Of a stretch of DNA of 64,000 bases, positions 1 through 14,600 are shown in pieces (positions within the stretch are counted from its first letter, which is position 1; the number at the start of each line of letters is the position of its first letter). Under the pieces are notes generated by a model. That model was not told where the DNA came from and ran no database searches. It worked only from the letters and a program-made list of their open reading frames with translations. The translations under genes and the position numbers were made by a program. This stretch comes from Odontesthes bonariensis. Taxonomy: Eukaryota; Chordata; Actinopteri; Atheriniformes; Atherinopsidae. Where the stretch lies: contig NC_134525.1 of assembly GCF_027942865.1 (NCBI RefSeq), positions 18,971,657 through 19,035,656 of the forward strand, written 5' to 3'.

Positions 1-2568
1 CCTCTGAGTCCTGCTCCCTTCGCTCCTGCTCCAGATCCAGCTCTGTGCGGCCGCAGGAGGCGTGGCTGATGCTGCAGTAGTTCTGCGTGTCCACTGGGGG
101 CAGCACTGAGTTCTCCACTGGTCCTGTCTTTGGGCGTTTGCCCCACAGGCAACCTGAGAGCAGATTGGGTTTGGATGGACCTGTTGTTTCCACACTCTGC
201 TGAAAGGACAAGTGATTACCTGTCAGTACAAGTATCCAGTGCAAGGGCCAACTCATGTGAATGCTTTTAGTCTAGTGCTAATGTCACTCTAATCTGTCTT
301 TATAAACACAATCGATATCAGTATCAGACCATTATCAGAATTATCACTCAAATGCACTTCCCCTCAGCTCCATGGAGGGCTTTAGGGTCTTTCATTCCAA
401 TGTTTTGGTTTTCTAACCCATGTCTTAAAGTTTACAGTTAAAATATACATAGAATTTATTTTTGTGTGTGTAAGCATGTTACAAGATCATGAGAAAAATC
501 AGCCATCAATGCTATGGCTGAGGACTTCTGCATTGAATTAGCAGAGCAGGACCCTCCAATCTCCAAAAAAGGCGAGGTCAGAAACCATGTATGTTCCACG
601 TACAAGATTGGAGCAACCAAATCTAAGCACTTGTAGGGTAGAGCTGTTGAGATAAATCGAGAAGGTAGTGCAAGGTAAAAGGGGAAGTTAGACAGGCGAT
701 TTCGAACAGGCACCAGCAGCCGATGCTCAGCTTTGCTAAGCTAAGGCACTGGCTACTTCTGGTAGTAGAGATTTTGGCAGTACCATATTAGCGTATCCAC
801 ATAATTATTACTGCTTTAATGTTTGAATAATCACACTTCACTGCTCTGTATTCTTTATTCCCCTCAAACCTCATCTGTGGTTTGACGGAGGAGAATCATA
901 TTTATTGAAAGATGGCCTTTAGCCTATTCTCCCTAACTTTTTGTGGGGAATATTTGCTGAGAGCTACACGACTACGTCAACAAGGTGGTAAATAAGGCTC
1001 AGAAAATTGGATGCTATGGCCGATTTATACTGTTCTGTTCAGATGGTCTAAAAGCCCCTGGACTCCTTGGTTTTAAATCACAGCTCCACATGAGCATTCA
1101 GAACACATCAGAATGTGAGTTTTATGTGTAGAACTGAATGCAGTCTTTAATTTAGGCAACTTTAATCTATCTCTTGTGCCAGTAGATAGTCACTTCCTAA
1201 AACTCCAGCAAACTCAGCAGCCTCAATCAGTCTTTCCCTCATGAGTAATAAGTATCATTAACAAGTTTTAAGTGTTGTGCAGTGTGTATCTCCAGTGCAG
1301 CCACCAACGTAAGTTTTCCCTTTATCTTCTTACTCGTCTGATCAAAATTATACCTCAGAGGAAAATTACAGATTGTAATTTCTTCTGCCTTATTATGCAG
1401 GAATTGCAGTGTATCATCCACAGACTATGCTCAGCTGACAAGTGACCGGGTGACGATAGGCAACAAGCTATGCTTCAGAATCACAATTTCCGGCTCCTTC
1501 CCAGACCCCTGGGCTGGGACCACATAGCGTAACGAAAAACTCAGATTTGCATGAACGTACACATGGAGACGGTCATACGAAAAACTAAAAACAGAACCGG
1601 TTTGCATGCCGCTATTTCACGACACACCAGCACAGTCAGTGCGAGAGTTAGTCAGGCATTAAACCGCACTGTATTCAATAAAAATACTTTACAGCACAAA
1701 TCACAAAATAAATAAATAAAAATCAAGACGCTCAAAGCCGTACTTGATTTCTACTTTGAAATACCACCCACCACTTTAATCCTTATAGGTGATAAGTCTT
1801 CCGTTGCCTTGGGAGTCTCCTCTTGCAGACAGGTCTCCTAAGGAAACAGAGAGAAGTTGAAGTTGGAAAATGTTTTCCAGATATTCATATATCTCCCTGT
1901 CCCCAAACAGCCCCACAAGTCTGCATGTAGAACATTTACGGAGCTGTTCATTCGAAACGCATCGATTCATCTCATTTCATCTCAATGGACACTTTTATTG
2001 AAATTCAAATAATCACTGAGTGTTCCTGACGGAGAAAACAAATCAGGAAAATTAGGTTTCATGCCACTTCTGTTTTCAGTCCACTGTGCAACTCAATCAG
2101 AATTTACAACAAACACAAAGATTGAAACATGGGGGGAAAAAAAAGAAAGACTCCTTCATATCGAATTTTTGCTCACTTCACCGAGCCAAACTCCTGTTAT
2201 GTTAATTCAAAACACTCTTTCATTATACTGTAAATCACTCACCCAGAATCCCTCCAGTTTGGTTCACATCACAACTACAACCAGTTATTTGTAAGCTCGT
2301 GTTAAAATGCAGGAAATGACTGAAAATGTATGTGCACTGAAGGGGAAAATTGGAGTACAACAAATGCAGCCGCATTCGTCAGAAAGCTTCTGGATGTGCC
2401 AAAGCAGATCACAGTGCTGGATTGAATTAATTAACAGTATCTTTTTATACACTATATCTTAAAAAATAGGGTTGATACAGATGAAAAGCACATGAACTGT
2501 CTCCTTGCCTATGGTTATAAAGAGAAACCAATTTGTATGAAAGATGTAACTGCGAAAAAACATTAGAG

Positions 2569-2614
<46 letters not shown>

Positions 2615-5600
2615 AGCATGACAATACATTTTTTTTTCTCAATATGGGTCTATTCACCCACTACTGTGATTAGTTAAAAAAATTAAAAAAAGACATAGAT
2701 CAGCTAAACAATTCAAAATAACTTGTCCCTCTCATGCTTTCAAAATTACAGAGCTCCAGATGTCATAGATCCATGGATCAGACTGAGATCTGGAGAAATG
2801 GACTGATCCTCAAACCATCCCCAAACAATTGTTGTAGTGAGGAAGGACATGCTAATCTTCTGCCTTCAAGGCACTTCTGACACAAGATGGAGTGAGCTTG
2901 GGCACTTTCAGTGATGCAAGCTCATGTACAGCAAACTGGGATGTTATTTTACACCCATCTACTGTGGCCTGCATTGGGGTTAGCATAATTTACTAATTTA
3001 CAAAATGACACAGCATTTGCCTATTATGACCCCGAGACTTCTGTGTTCCATTGTTTCTCCTGACATTGCTTTTTAACCCTTTTATCCAAAAATGATTTCT
3101 TAGAGTTCCCACAAATCAGAAAAACAGCTTTTACCCGTGCTTTCTGACAGTTGCGGTCGTGTCTATCAACATGTCTGCACTTAGCATTTTCTACTTTAAA
3201 GAACCAGCTATGAGGCATGAGTGTGTCTAATGGAATAAAGATGGATTTTTAATGTGCAAGTTATTGTCAGTGTAAACACATGAGGGAGAATCACAGAGAT
3301 ACGGCAACAGAAGAAATCTAAAGTTGCTTGAGGAGAAGACTTTGGTGATTATAACCTATGGGGAGCTTAAAAAAAAAAGAATTCATAATCAATTCCAAGC
3401 AAATCTGAAGTCATTGTCAAATCACTGATACATAAATCATTTATGAACACCAAACTAGTATGCAGTTGTAAGTCAATACTAATCAAAAACACCGCCACTG
3501 AGTCTGAAAGATAAACCTTATGAATTAGAACAGATAATTAGAGATAAACATAAGTCTGCAGTTATAAATTTTGATTGGTCATTAATAAAATTTTGAGGTG
3601 ATATAATAATTAATCAGTGGTCCACTATAAAAGTTAAAGTATGTGGCACTGAATGAGTGTTACTAATTTATTTATTTGTTAGAGGACTTGCAGCTCCTTG
3701 AGACAAAAAGAAAAGCTCAATACTTTGATGGGTCAGAGAACTGAAAAATACAAAGCAGATTTCCACACAGAAGAGGATAAACTGCCTCAAGCTGTTCTAT
3801 ACAAATTATTTACAAACTATTACTCAAATAGATCAATATAAATACTTTATAAAAAGGTCTGCCAATTTACCGTTGCGCAATTGTTTCGCAAAAGTGAAAA
3901 AATGGACAAAGAGAAAAAAAAGCAAAAAGACGGTAACAGAATTCAGATGATAACCCCACCGCAGATGGTTGCGTATAGCCCGGCTGCACCTTTCCGCTGG
4001 CCTGTCCGAAGGTGATCCTCTTCCGCCTCATTCTCAGGAAAATGTAGATACGGATGTAGACCAGCAGAGTGACAATAAATGGCAGGTAGAAGGACACCAC
4101 AGAAGAGTAGATCACAAAGTCAGGGTTGGAGATGGAGCACACCATGGGGTCGTCTACGGGTAAAAGTTGAATATCATTATAGCAAATATCCACAAGATCA
4201 CAAGATTGATTTAAAGAACACAGAGGGTTTCATTTACAGCTGACCTCCAATCCTGGTGAATGCTCTCCGTCTTGAAAACTACCTTGACGGATTGTCCTGT
4301 GAATACACGCTAAACTGCACTGTGCTGCACACCTGCACTCACAGGGGTGACTGTGAGATGGAAGTGTGATTGATCTGACAGAAATTGCACTAATTCAGGA
4401 TAAGAAATCTTCATTTTCTTTCACGTAAATGAAAAAAATTCAGGTTCAAATATCTCTCAAATAAGCTTGTAGAGCTGTCAATTAATGTTAATTAAAAAAA
4501 AAATGCACTATCAATTTCAGCAGCACGAACAAAGTGAGGCGGTCTGCCTGTCTTTCGATCAAAGCCACGATCCTTAAAACACACTAAAAGATGGAAAAAT
4601 AAGGCCAGATAGTTAGAAATCTTTGTGTGGCTGTCTCCAAAATGCCAGCACTTTCTACATTCGTATGATTAAGACATTTCATTTGTCAGTTAGACTCCAA
4701 TTTACCTGTCAGACTTCTCCTTTTCAAGGCAAGACGAAAGATTCTGATCTGAACCCATTAATCTCGCCTTCTTGTGCAGGGTTACACACAAATGAAGAAG
4801 CGCAATTTCTGCAATCAGCATCCATTGTTTGATGTTGATTGTAAGCCAAATGCTTGCATTGGGATAAGTAGCTTTACACTGTGTTTAACTAATGCTTTTA
4901 ACCGAGCGTGTGCAGTCATTAATCTTTACTATCGGCTTTAGTGACATTTCACTGTTAGGTGTTGGATTTTTTTTGTTCACACTTCACAGAAAGTTTTGTT
5001 TGACCACATGCTTCAAACATCATCAAGAAGACGAGGTCCGAGCAGATGTGTACTAAACCCAGTGCAACAAACAGAATAGCTTTCTTTACTTAACATTATA
5101 GATCTTCCCCAACTGTCATGACAGCGATAACTAATATCAGCATGGTGTTAATGCAGAAGCCACTTATTTGAACGATCACCTTGTGATTTTGTGTGACACC
5201 AAAGCTCATTCTCTGGAGAAGAAAAGATAAATTAGCTTCTCAAAAAATAGGTTTGTAATCTCGAGATAACAGAATAATCAATCTGCGATCTTGATAACAG
5301 CATTAAAACAAATCCTGTTGACCCAGTGAGCCCATTCCACATTCGTCTCACCATCGAAGCCCACAATATCAATTTATTCTTAAAGTTTATCAAGATACCG
5401 TTTAACCTTTTCTTGAAATTACTCCGGGCTGTTTCAAGAAGGGTTACAGGGCTGATGTTGTGGGGGTACGATTCAATGGACTTTTGTCGGTAAAACCTGA
5501 CAAAACCGAGAGGCTGCTGTTTTAGCCTCCTTCCGCCATGAGCACAGATTTCTTTTTTAAACTTTATGTTCCCTTATTCTGTGGTTTTGGTAGGTGTAGG

Positions 5601-8600
5601 GCAACAAAACTGCTTGCTTAAGCCTAGAAATATATCATGTCGTAAAACATGACCTTGTAAAAGCCTGATCATTCCTTGTGAAGAGTTAGAAATTCATATG
5701 AGTCATCACATAAAATGGCAAAACAGTTTGCTGGCCAATTGGGTGTCTAAGGCAGAGGGTTTTGATATTGTGGCTTAGAAACAAAGAACAATTTGAGAGT
5801 ATTGGAATGGTTAAACATTTTCAGCAAGCCCCAAATGAATTGGATCTCACATTTCTTGTTCAAAAGCTTTATAGATTTAAATAGCTCAAATTTGATTGTA
5901 ATGGTGCTGAAATGTATTCTTGGTAAGATGTTCTTGTTAATTAAAATGGCTTTGGAGAGGATTTTTTTCTTTCTTTCTTCTTAAATCAAGTGAGATTTTG
6001 CAGCACAATATCAGATTCTAGGTTGTATTTACAGGGTGAACGGTTTACCTGTGTTTACCTCTAAGCATTTAATCATTTTCAAACAATATACTGCATTAAA
6101 CCCTGCCTGCCGCCCCCCCCAACACACAACCTCTTTAACACCACTACCACTTGACAAAGCTCAACACATTACCACTGAGGACAAGGCGATTTTGCTGACT
6201 GAATGCATTGTTAAACCCCATTTAAGTTTATGTTTCATGTCCCCTGTCACCCTAAATGGCAAGCTGACTTTTGCTGACAGGAGGACAAAGTCAAAATGTT
6301 GTTGTTGACCTGACCTGTGGTGTTGAAGCCAAACAGAAGGGGACAGGAGACGGCGAAGGCCAGGACCCACACCGTGGCAATCATGGCAAAAACTCTCTTC
6401 TTTGAGCGATGGGTAGTGTTGTACAAGACTGGCATCACTACTGCTGTATACCTGCTCACACACACACACATATGCACACATTAATTGGAGTCTGGCCTGC
6501 TTTGAAAATGTGAGTTTACAAAAGGATAACGATGATGACATTTGAATGAAGAGAAAATTGCTGATACAGGACTATAAAGAAGAGTAATTGGATACAGGGG
6601 AAAAAAGCTTCTCTGAACATGATTGGGCTTTGGGGATGCCAAGAAATACACCGCTGCGAGAGTGGTTGATATAAAGGCCAACAATGGAGAGGCACACTAT
6701 TTAGAAACAATTTAGGCATTCAGCAATAAACCTAGAAGGGCTTTGATTTAAGAGTTAATCAGCACATTATTTGCCAAGAGTGTATAATGAGCCTGACAAA
6801 ACTGGGTTCAGCAGTAACTCTGAAGAAGCAGCAATTATGGTGGACCTCAACCCAAACTGGAAGCGATGTAATGCTGTTTAGAGCCAGTTAACTGCCATGA
6901 TTGTTTATAATCATCAGAACAATTACTCTGTTCCTGCTCTGGGCAACACGCAGACTGAAACCCCAAACCAAACAGGCAACAATGTTTGCTAAAAATACTT
7001 TCTGTCTTTCTTTTACTCTGGTATTACCCCCCCCACACACACACACACACACACACACACCTCCCTTGTGCTTTCTGGTAAAATAAAAGCAGAGATGAAA
7101 TGTAGTTAGAGATAATGTACATGGTTTATTGATGTTACACTTTCAGTTTAGACAGAAAACAAGGCTCATTGGCTCTGGATATGCTCTAAATAGGAGTTGC
7201 ACTGCAGTGTATGTGCGTTCACAAAGACAATTCAACTTATTTGCTATCACAACTTACTTTCTTTATGCTGTGCCTGGAGAAACCCAGAGCGGATAATTGC
7301 TATGAATATGAAAATAAACAGTGACTTCAAAAAGGTAATACAGGTTTGTTGTCAGTGACTGAAAATGCAGCTGGCGCTTTAATTATTTAGAACCTCACAA
7401 ACATGTGAGGCTTTAAGTGCATTGTTGACTTGTGTAGAAATTAATCCTAGAGAACTGCAGGGCTCCAAATGACTTCACTGCACAGGTGCAAATTAGCTAT
7501 AGTACTGAGACAGCAGGCTTCCAATGATATGCTGTAAAGGAGACAAAAGATGCTAAAAGTGTTAATGAATTATCTGTTGTTTAATCATTGTTGCCATGTG
7601 GTGCTAAAATTAGATTATAAAGTTGTGGCTGTTATGTAGTTTTGGAGACATCAGTGAAGAAAAAACAGCAGGCGATTAAAGCAAAGTTTGTCAAATTTGC
7701 AAGCGCGACTCTCAGATGGACTCCTCGAAGAAGAAGAAGAAGTTAGAGACCTTTATAACCGCATGATCATTGACAGATGAAGCTGTTTTGAAGCACAAGC
7801 TTCAAAGAACTGGCTATTTTGAAGCATGGATTCGCCTTTGGGCCTCCCACACATTCAGCCTTGTGTATAGCAAGTGCCATATTGAATCTAAGTTCATAAC
7901 CTTTGCTGCATGTTTTTTTTTAAATCTTAAATGCCAGGTGGTTGGTGCACAAAATTCCTTGTGAACTCATCTGAAAAAACTGCTTGGAAAAGGGCAGACA
8001 GATAAAAAACAATGCTGAGCAAATGTAGAACCAATTGGATCCTTGAAGTTAGCCAGGAAAAGATTTAAGACAACTTTGCAGTTGTCTTAAATCTCAACCT
8101 GAAACCTTCAGTGACACTCCTTGCTCTTTTTGTCAGTGAAGACATATTAAGCCTGATTATACAGCAGCATATTTGCCACTGTCTTTTGGACCTGCAATTG
8201 TGGACTGCCAAATCACCTAAACCCAAACTATAGCTGCCAATAGAGAATGCTAATTATTCCAGACTACTATGCACTGATCACAAGTAGCTTTGAACCTGGC
8301 AAGAAGGATTCTGTTGAAAACATTGGGCCTCATGCAAGAACCGTTCGTACGCACAGATTTGTTCTTAAATCGTCCGTACGAGTGATTTAAGAGAATTTGC
8401 GCATTCACCAATCTTTTCGTATTTTACGCTTTCTTTCAGGTACGAACAGAATTTACGAGTGATCTCCACCTGTCGTAGGAGTTTCGTAAAATAGTCAGCT
8501 GTTATTCCAATCAAGTTTGCTTGACTAATGGATTGTATATTTAATTACTTTGAAGCAATCATAAATAAATATATACATTATATCCCATTATGATGCTGAC

Positions 8601-11600
8601 ATTATTCTGTTTGACTTGTAATTGTGCACTAATTGAAGGTTAATTTGAATCTGTATATAACAAGGTCAATGGGAAGTGTAACCAGCGGCTGACTTGCTAC
8701 TTTTGGATGCCTTAGCGCGTCAGGCTCTTGGAAAAGACCGTGTAGAGACAGACGAAGGGCTGACATCGCGATTAAGATTGCCAAGGACTGTGCTGCTGCA
8801 AATATGCAGCTTGCTAGAGCCACAATTCCAGAGAGAAACACGCCATCAAACCCAATTCCACCACACGTCCAGGTCTTCACCACCCTTGGATTTTTGGCCA
8901 CGGAACCTTTCAGAGGGAGATTGGAGACAGATCGGGGGTATCCCAGTCCTCTGTGAGTCTTGCGTTCCCCTTGATCATCAAAGCTCTCATCAGTTTATCA
9001 CCCATGGTACATCAAATTACCATGGGTGATAAACTGGGGGGGGGGGACTACTCTATAGCCCAGAGAAGGCATGCCAGATTTGCACAATATTGCCATGAAC
9101 GAGGGTCTCCACCTGAACCAGCCCAGGCCATAGCCGTGGGAACTAGGGGTGCAGGGGGTGCTGAATGTGCATTGCGAGATGGTGGGGAGCTAACAAAAAT
9201 ATATTTCATGAAAACCTATTGTACAGTCTCCTCCGATCGGGATTCGAACACGCGTCTCAAAACACAAATGTTCCGACTCAAGCAACGGAAGCACGTCTCT
9301 TACCAACTGAGCCACTGCTCCGGTCTACCGTTACAAAGTTGCTATTGACATCTGTAGCTACTCCGTAATGCGAGACAGCGCGGTTTACTTATGTAGCCTA
9401 TGTTTAGACTCGACTGTTCTCTGCTAGTTTGCATCCATTACAAATGCATCGATAAACATAATAAAAGAGTAAAAAAAAAGGTTAAACAAAAATAAAGTTA
9501 ATAATAAATTTCATGAAGGAAGAAAGGAGAGCAGAGCGCTGCAGACAAATGAGACCAGTGTAAGTTTAACTTATTAAACACCTGCCGGTTGTGTCTGTGT
9601 CTATGAGGAAACATTTCAGCCGTGATAGCATGACATGGGGCGTAGCTACCGACCACCACACACCTCCGTCAGATTCGTTCTATAAGAACTATGAAAAGAC
9701 CCGACCTCGGAGAAGGAGCTAAATAGTTATAGGAACTAAGGGAGAAAGCCCCGAGTTCCTGTATGTCCGAACACGGGAGAAAACGGCCCCGCGGATTAAA
9801 AGGTTATTAGAACTGCCAAAGGTTCCTACAGTCCGAAAGCGGCTAATGTAATAACAGGAACTTAAACAACGTTCTAATATAATTAAAGCTCGCAACAATG
9901 TTGCAAAATATGAGCCCTTTACACACGAGCACGGATAGAGTTCCACGGTCAGATTGCAGGAAAGGCTCCGTTTTTTGCTCATTAAAATATTTAATTGAAG
10001 GAGATATATACAGCTATTTATTGTATTTACATAATATTCTACAAGTTTCAGAACCCCCCCCCTTTTTTTTAATTTATTTTTTTTATTTAAACCGCACCCC
10101 CTGTTAAAAACTACTTCCCACGGCCCTGCCCCAGGCAGACCAGAAGGTGTGGTGCTAGAAGACCCCCCTCATGGACCACCCCATCAAAGTGCCATCATGA
10201 TAAGGCAAAAACTGATTGCACGGCTTTAGTTGCTGTCATCGAGCTCATGGCGAGACGTTTTTTGTGTTTTTTTTAAGCCATTTTCATATCAAACCATTTC
10301 TTTTTTATTTGGGTGACATAACAAACTGCAGGTGACACGGAATTAACAGCACTCGTAATTGCTTCCCATTTCTTCGCTTTAGCAGGTCCCATAATTCCAC
10401 TGCTGACACTGCTAAAAATGACAGATTTTCCTTTTTGGATCTCTGTTAGCAGAACTTCAATCTCAGAGCCCGTAAAGTGGTTCTTTTTGCGCCTTTTTCA
10501 TGCTGTTTTCATGATTCAACACTTCCTGGCACAGGAGAGAGGAAGCACAGCTCCTAATATGGTATAATTTTGGGCATGGAGTATGCAAATTTACTATCCT
10601 CGTGCACGTGCACTTAAATACGCACGAGTGGCATTCATCATTTACGCAGGTCGTTTACACACTTTTTCCGAAGTTAAGAGCGTTTGTTGAATCTGACGCG
10701 GCGTGTTCGTACGAGACCTTCGTACGAAAAAAGTAAGAGAAATTTAGAATAAAAATACGAAAATGTTCTTGCATGAGGCCCATTGAAACTCACAAAATCT
10801 AGCTCTGACATCAGGGTAATTCAGCTGTACATTTAAACCCGAGGGCATTTCACAAAAAACACAGGCAATGTATCAGAATGGTAATGTTCTTAGTTTTCTG
10901 TCACTTTCAACAATATCACATATACGCCTAGCAGCTAGGCCACAAAACAGCACAAACACAAACAGCAGTTTGTTCACTGCCAGCGCGTGGTGCATTTCTA
11001 ATTTTTTTTAACATGGTTGAAATAAGTAGGAATTTAATACACTGGCTGGTCTGAGCATTCTGCTATCTTCTCCAGACAGCTCGTACTGGCTTCTCATTTC
11101 TTCAGTTCCTTACGTTTGTTTTTGCTGTAAAGCCCCACCCTGCGAGTTTCAGAATTGGTTACTCCAAGCCCCTACGTGGATATCCACAGGCTCTCTGACA
11201 TTCCCTTTCCGAGGCTGTAGGTCGTGCTCTGTAGATTCTAGGCAGAAATCCTTACTCTGTGAAAACGTCGGTATCCAGACGTGAAATTCCAGTGCCAGTG
11301 TTTCACCTCAGCAATAGCATCAATGGCTGATGTTGCTCAAGAAATATAACTTTAACTTTATTCTTATTGGGACTTAAAAGCTACATTTTGACAATCTGTA
11401 CTGACAAGGAGAATAACTTATTATTATTATTGGATAATAATGCAGGAGCATATCATTGCAAGCTAAGAAACACACAGTGAACCTGCAACTAATGGAACAT
11501 TAGGTGTCATGCAATCTTCTGAAAGCACTCATCTCCCTCTGCACTCAGTCTAACTTGCTCCCCCATATGAGCTGTATAAATAGGTCCCTCATCACCTTTA

Positions 11601-14600
11601 GTTCTTATGTGTACATTTATTTATTCAACTGGATGTAGTTGAACTCTTGATGCCTGCGGCTTGTAAGTTCAAAGACCCTGGAGAATTATCAAATATTAAC
11701 CGTGACACAAGAAAATCCTAAGCAAATAAATAATGTAAATACGCCATGTATATCTACAGCAAAGGTTTAAAGTCCAAAACAACAGAATTCCCCTATTACT
11801 GCAAACAAACCCACAGAAACGGAAGGTGACTCCAAGAAGCAGTGTGTATGATACCTGCTCATGTTTATCACTTTCTGATTCGTGGCACATAAATGGATGC
11901 ACATCAAGAGCAAATGAGCAACATGGGAAATTGATGTTTTCTTGCAGCAGTCAGCTTTGAAATATCTATGAGGTGAGGTGAACGAAAGAAAGAAACAACC
12001 CCAGAAAGATGAAAATGCCAAATAGATGGCATTTACGCTGGAGATGTCGCAGAAACATCTGCAGTCACACACAACAAATGTGGGAAGAGAGTGCACTCTG
12101 CACACTCACCTGTCAATGCTGATAGCACACAGGTTGAGAATACTGGCGGTGCACATCATCACATCCAGCGTGACAAAGATGTTACAGTAGAGCCTGCTGA
12201 AAAGCCAGGCGCCGCCGACCACCTGCACAGGACAGACAGGCGGATTAAAAAAGCACATGTTCCTCTTCCCCTCCGTCACAGTGAAGTGTGACGCACTGAA
12301 CACACACACTTGAACAGGTGACAGAGAAGAAAAGAAGAAGGATAATTGGGCACATAAGAGACGGTTTTGCTCACATTACACACAGAAAAACAGGCCTGGG
12401 CTTCCAACATTAGTTCCATTTTTACTCATACATATTGGACTAAGGGATTCATGTCTATAAAGGTAAAGATCTGGATCATTTCTGTATGTTTTTATTCTCA
12501 TATACAACACCTTCCTTTACATAGGCTTTGTCCTCTGCAGATTTCAAGTGCATATGTTCTGTAATGTTGGTGCAATGGTGGACAAGCTATGTTGTTAGTA
12601 TAACGAGAAAGTTGAGAGAAGAAAACTGTTTAACACGGTGCCTAACTGCCTTGAATGGAGGTATTTCCAACTCTGTAAGGGCACAAATCACTGGCTGACC
12701 CAACAATACCCCCCCCCCCCCCCCCCCCCCCCTGCAGAGCTGAGCTCTCAATGTTAGACTTTCACTTAGACTCTATAATGCTTGGTAATAACTGTCTGAC
12801 AGATAAATGGGATCCAAGTTCCTGTGCCTCACTTCTGCATCTCTCAAATCCTCAATGAAAACACATGCCTCCTGACATAGAGAGGTGGCAAGCAGGCATG
12901 GGAATACACACAGACACACACTCTTATAAAAAGTGTGAATAGACTGCGACATCTCCCTCACATAGAGCAGGGTGGTTGTACAAACTTAGAGTCGTTCATT
13001 CATAGCAAAGAAATTGCATTTTCACAACTCGCTTAGAAAACGCCAACTAACATATTTTTTTTGTTAAAAACTGGAGCATATGTTGTTTGGACATACAAGA
13101 CTGCTTGTTTGCTTTTTGGAAAACATCTATTCCAAAGGCTTATAGTGTGCTGCATGGTAACAATATGGCTGCAAAAAGTTATTTGGGGCTTCAGTAAGAG
13201 TGCAGTCCCCAGCTCAAACCTCAAGTGAATTCTCATTTTTCTTATTGCCAATACTGGTCATTTATGGACAATATGTGGAGGTTGAATCTATGTTTAATCA
13301 ATCAACAATAAAAAATAAAAAATCCCATGGAAGTGCCCATAGATGTTTTTAAAAATGTATTTCCCACTCATTGGGTTAAATGTTGAACATGAAAATTAAT
13401 TCAAATACTGATCTTTCTTCTTCTATACATTTACCTGTAGATGGGAGAGAACTGTAACTGAATCTTAACGACACAAAACAAAAATATAAACTGGACTTTG
13501 AAGGGAAAGATGATATAAACAAGATGAATGTCGAAAATGTTGAATCCTGTTTTTTAGAAATGGATTACTGGGTACTAAGGTTGTTCTGTAACTCCTCTAT
13601 ACAGTTCCACACAGGCTGGTGGTAAGAGTTAGAATTCATCATTTTATGTTTCTGAAAACAACAGATAAGTGCAGTCTCAAAGATTCCACCCAAAAACTGT
13701 TAGGGTGACCTGCCTGCCCTGATTTTCAGCCCAGTTCTTTTTTTCCCTGTTTCTCCTTCTTGGGAATTGCTTCTTCTTGAAAGCCACCCTTCTTTCGACA
13801 CATTTATCAATGAGGCTCAATTGAACAGTAAATGGGACTGAAGTGAAGGGCATGATTCATCTCACAGGTTTTCTTTTTTTGTTGGAATTTTTTCCTCCAT
13901 GTTTCTTTAGAGCTTCTTCTTTAGTCCTTCACTTAAGCACCTACTGCACACCAGGCTAAGATATGTCAAGTTTATTGCCTTATACTATAACTCCTTGGAA
14001 ATAGCCTTGCTGTTACACAAACGTTATTTTCCCGTCAGTCAAACTATGTTATATTTGGCATTTTTTGTGGATTCAGCTAAAGAAATTAGAACAAATTATA
14101 TGTGTTTTCTACAGATTGCACATTAACAAAGTGCCAATGATACTATATCGTAAACTGGTTCTTTGCTAAGTAGTTTGTTATGTGTAACACATTAAATAAC
14201 TAACTAAATAGATAAGTAAATAAAGATATTCTTCTGAAAATGGCCAAGTTCAAGGACTGGACTAAAATGAGAGAGACAGCAGCCAATGGCGCTCAGAAAT
14301 CCTGGAGAACAATTGCTCATGACCACTTCAAAAAGATTAGAAAGTGTGGCAGGCTCTGTGGAAGCAAATCATAAAGAAATAAGCAATGGCAAAGACCTCT
14401 GTACAGTGCTGTTTCTGATTTTCAGAAAGATTTTCCTCTTCCTGTACTGGAGCTCTCCTTGCAGCCTTTCCTTTGTGTCGGGGCTTAATTGCAGCCCGTG
14501 TGGAGCGAGGTGCCCAGCTGCAGCCTATCCACAATCAAGCTCCAACAAAGTGCCTGCTCTGCAAACAGCTCAGCGCAAGATCTTACAGTTCATGCTGTTT

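Larger units (their letters stand above)
8325..10781. mobile_element. PIF/Harbinger DNA transposon, decayed, in drd3 intron 2
   Basis: The ends are 17-bp perfect inverted repeats GGGCCTCATGCAAGAAC, flanked by a 3-bp target duplication ATT (8322-8324 and 10782-10784), as expected for PIF/Harbinger. Subterminal regions are rich in TTCGTACG-like motifs. Inside are remains of the two proteins of this superfamily: a HARBI1-like transposase on plus (about 8700-9130 and 10137-10230) and a Myb/SANT-like protein on minus (about 10300-10505). The DDE core is missing, with a break near a G run at 9036-9045, so the copy is dead. A hAT element (9129-10128) sits inside the transposase C-terminal region. 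Confidence 0.88.

Noticed and set aside
2569-2614. Short regular repeats considered as a CRISPR-like array
   Set aside because: A plain tetranucleotide microsatellite in a vertebrate intron; no spacers.
4154-6314. Additional alternative drd3 exon (as in D2 long/short)
   Set aside because: The visible coding exons join in phase without it, and no open, conserved segment with splice sites was found.
9231-9322. Functional tRNA gene
   Set aside because: A and B boxes are present, but the acceptor stem pairs poorly and it lies inside a decayed transposon.
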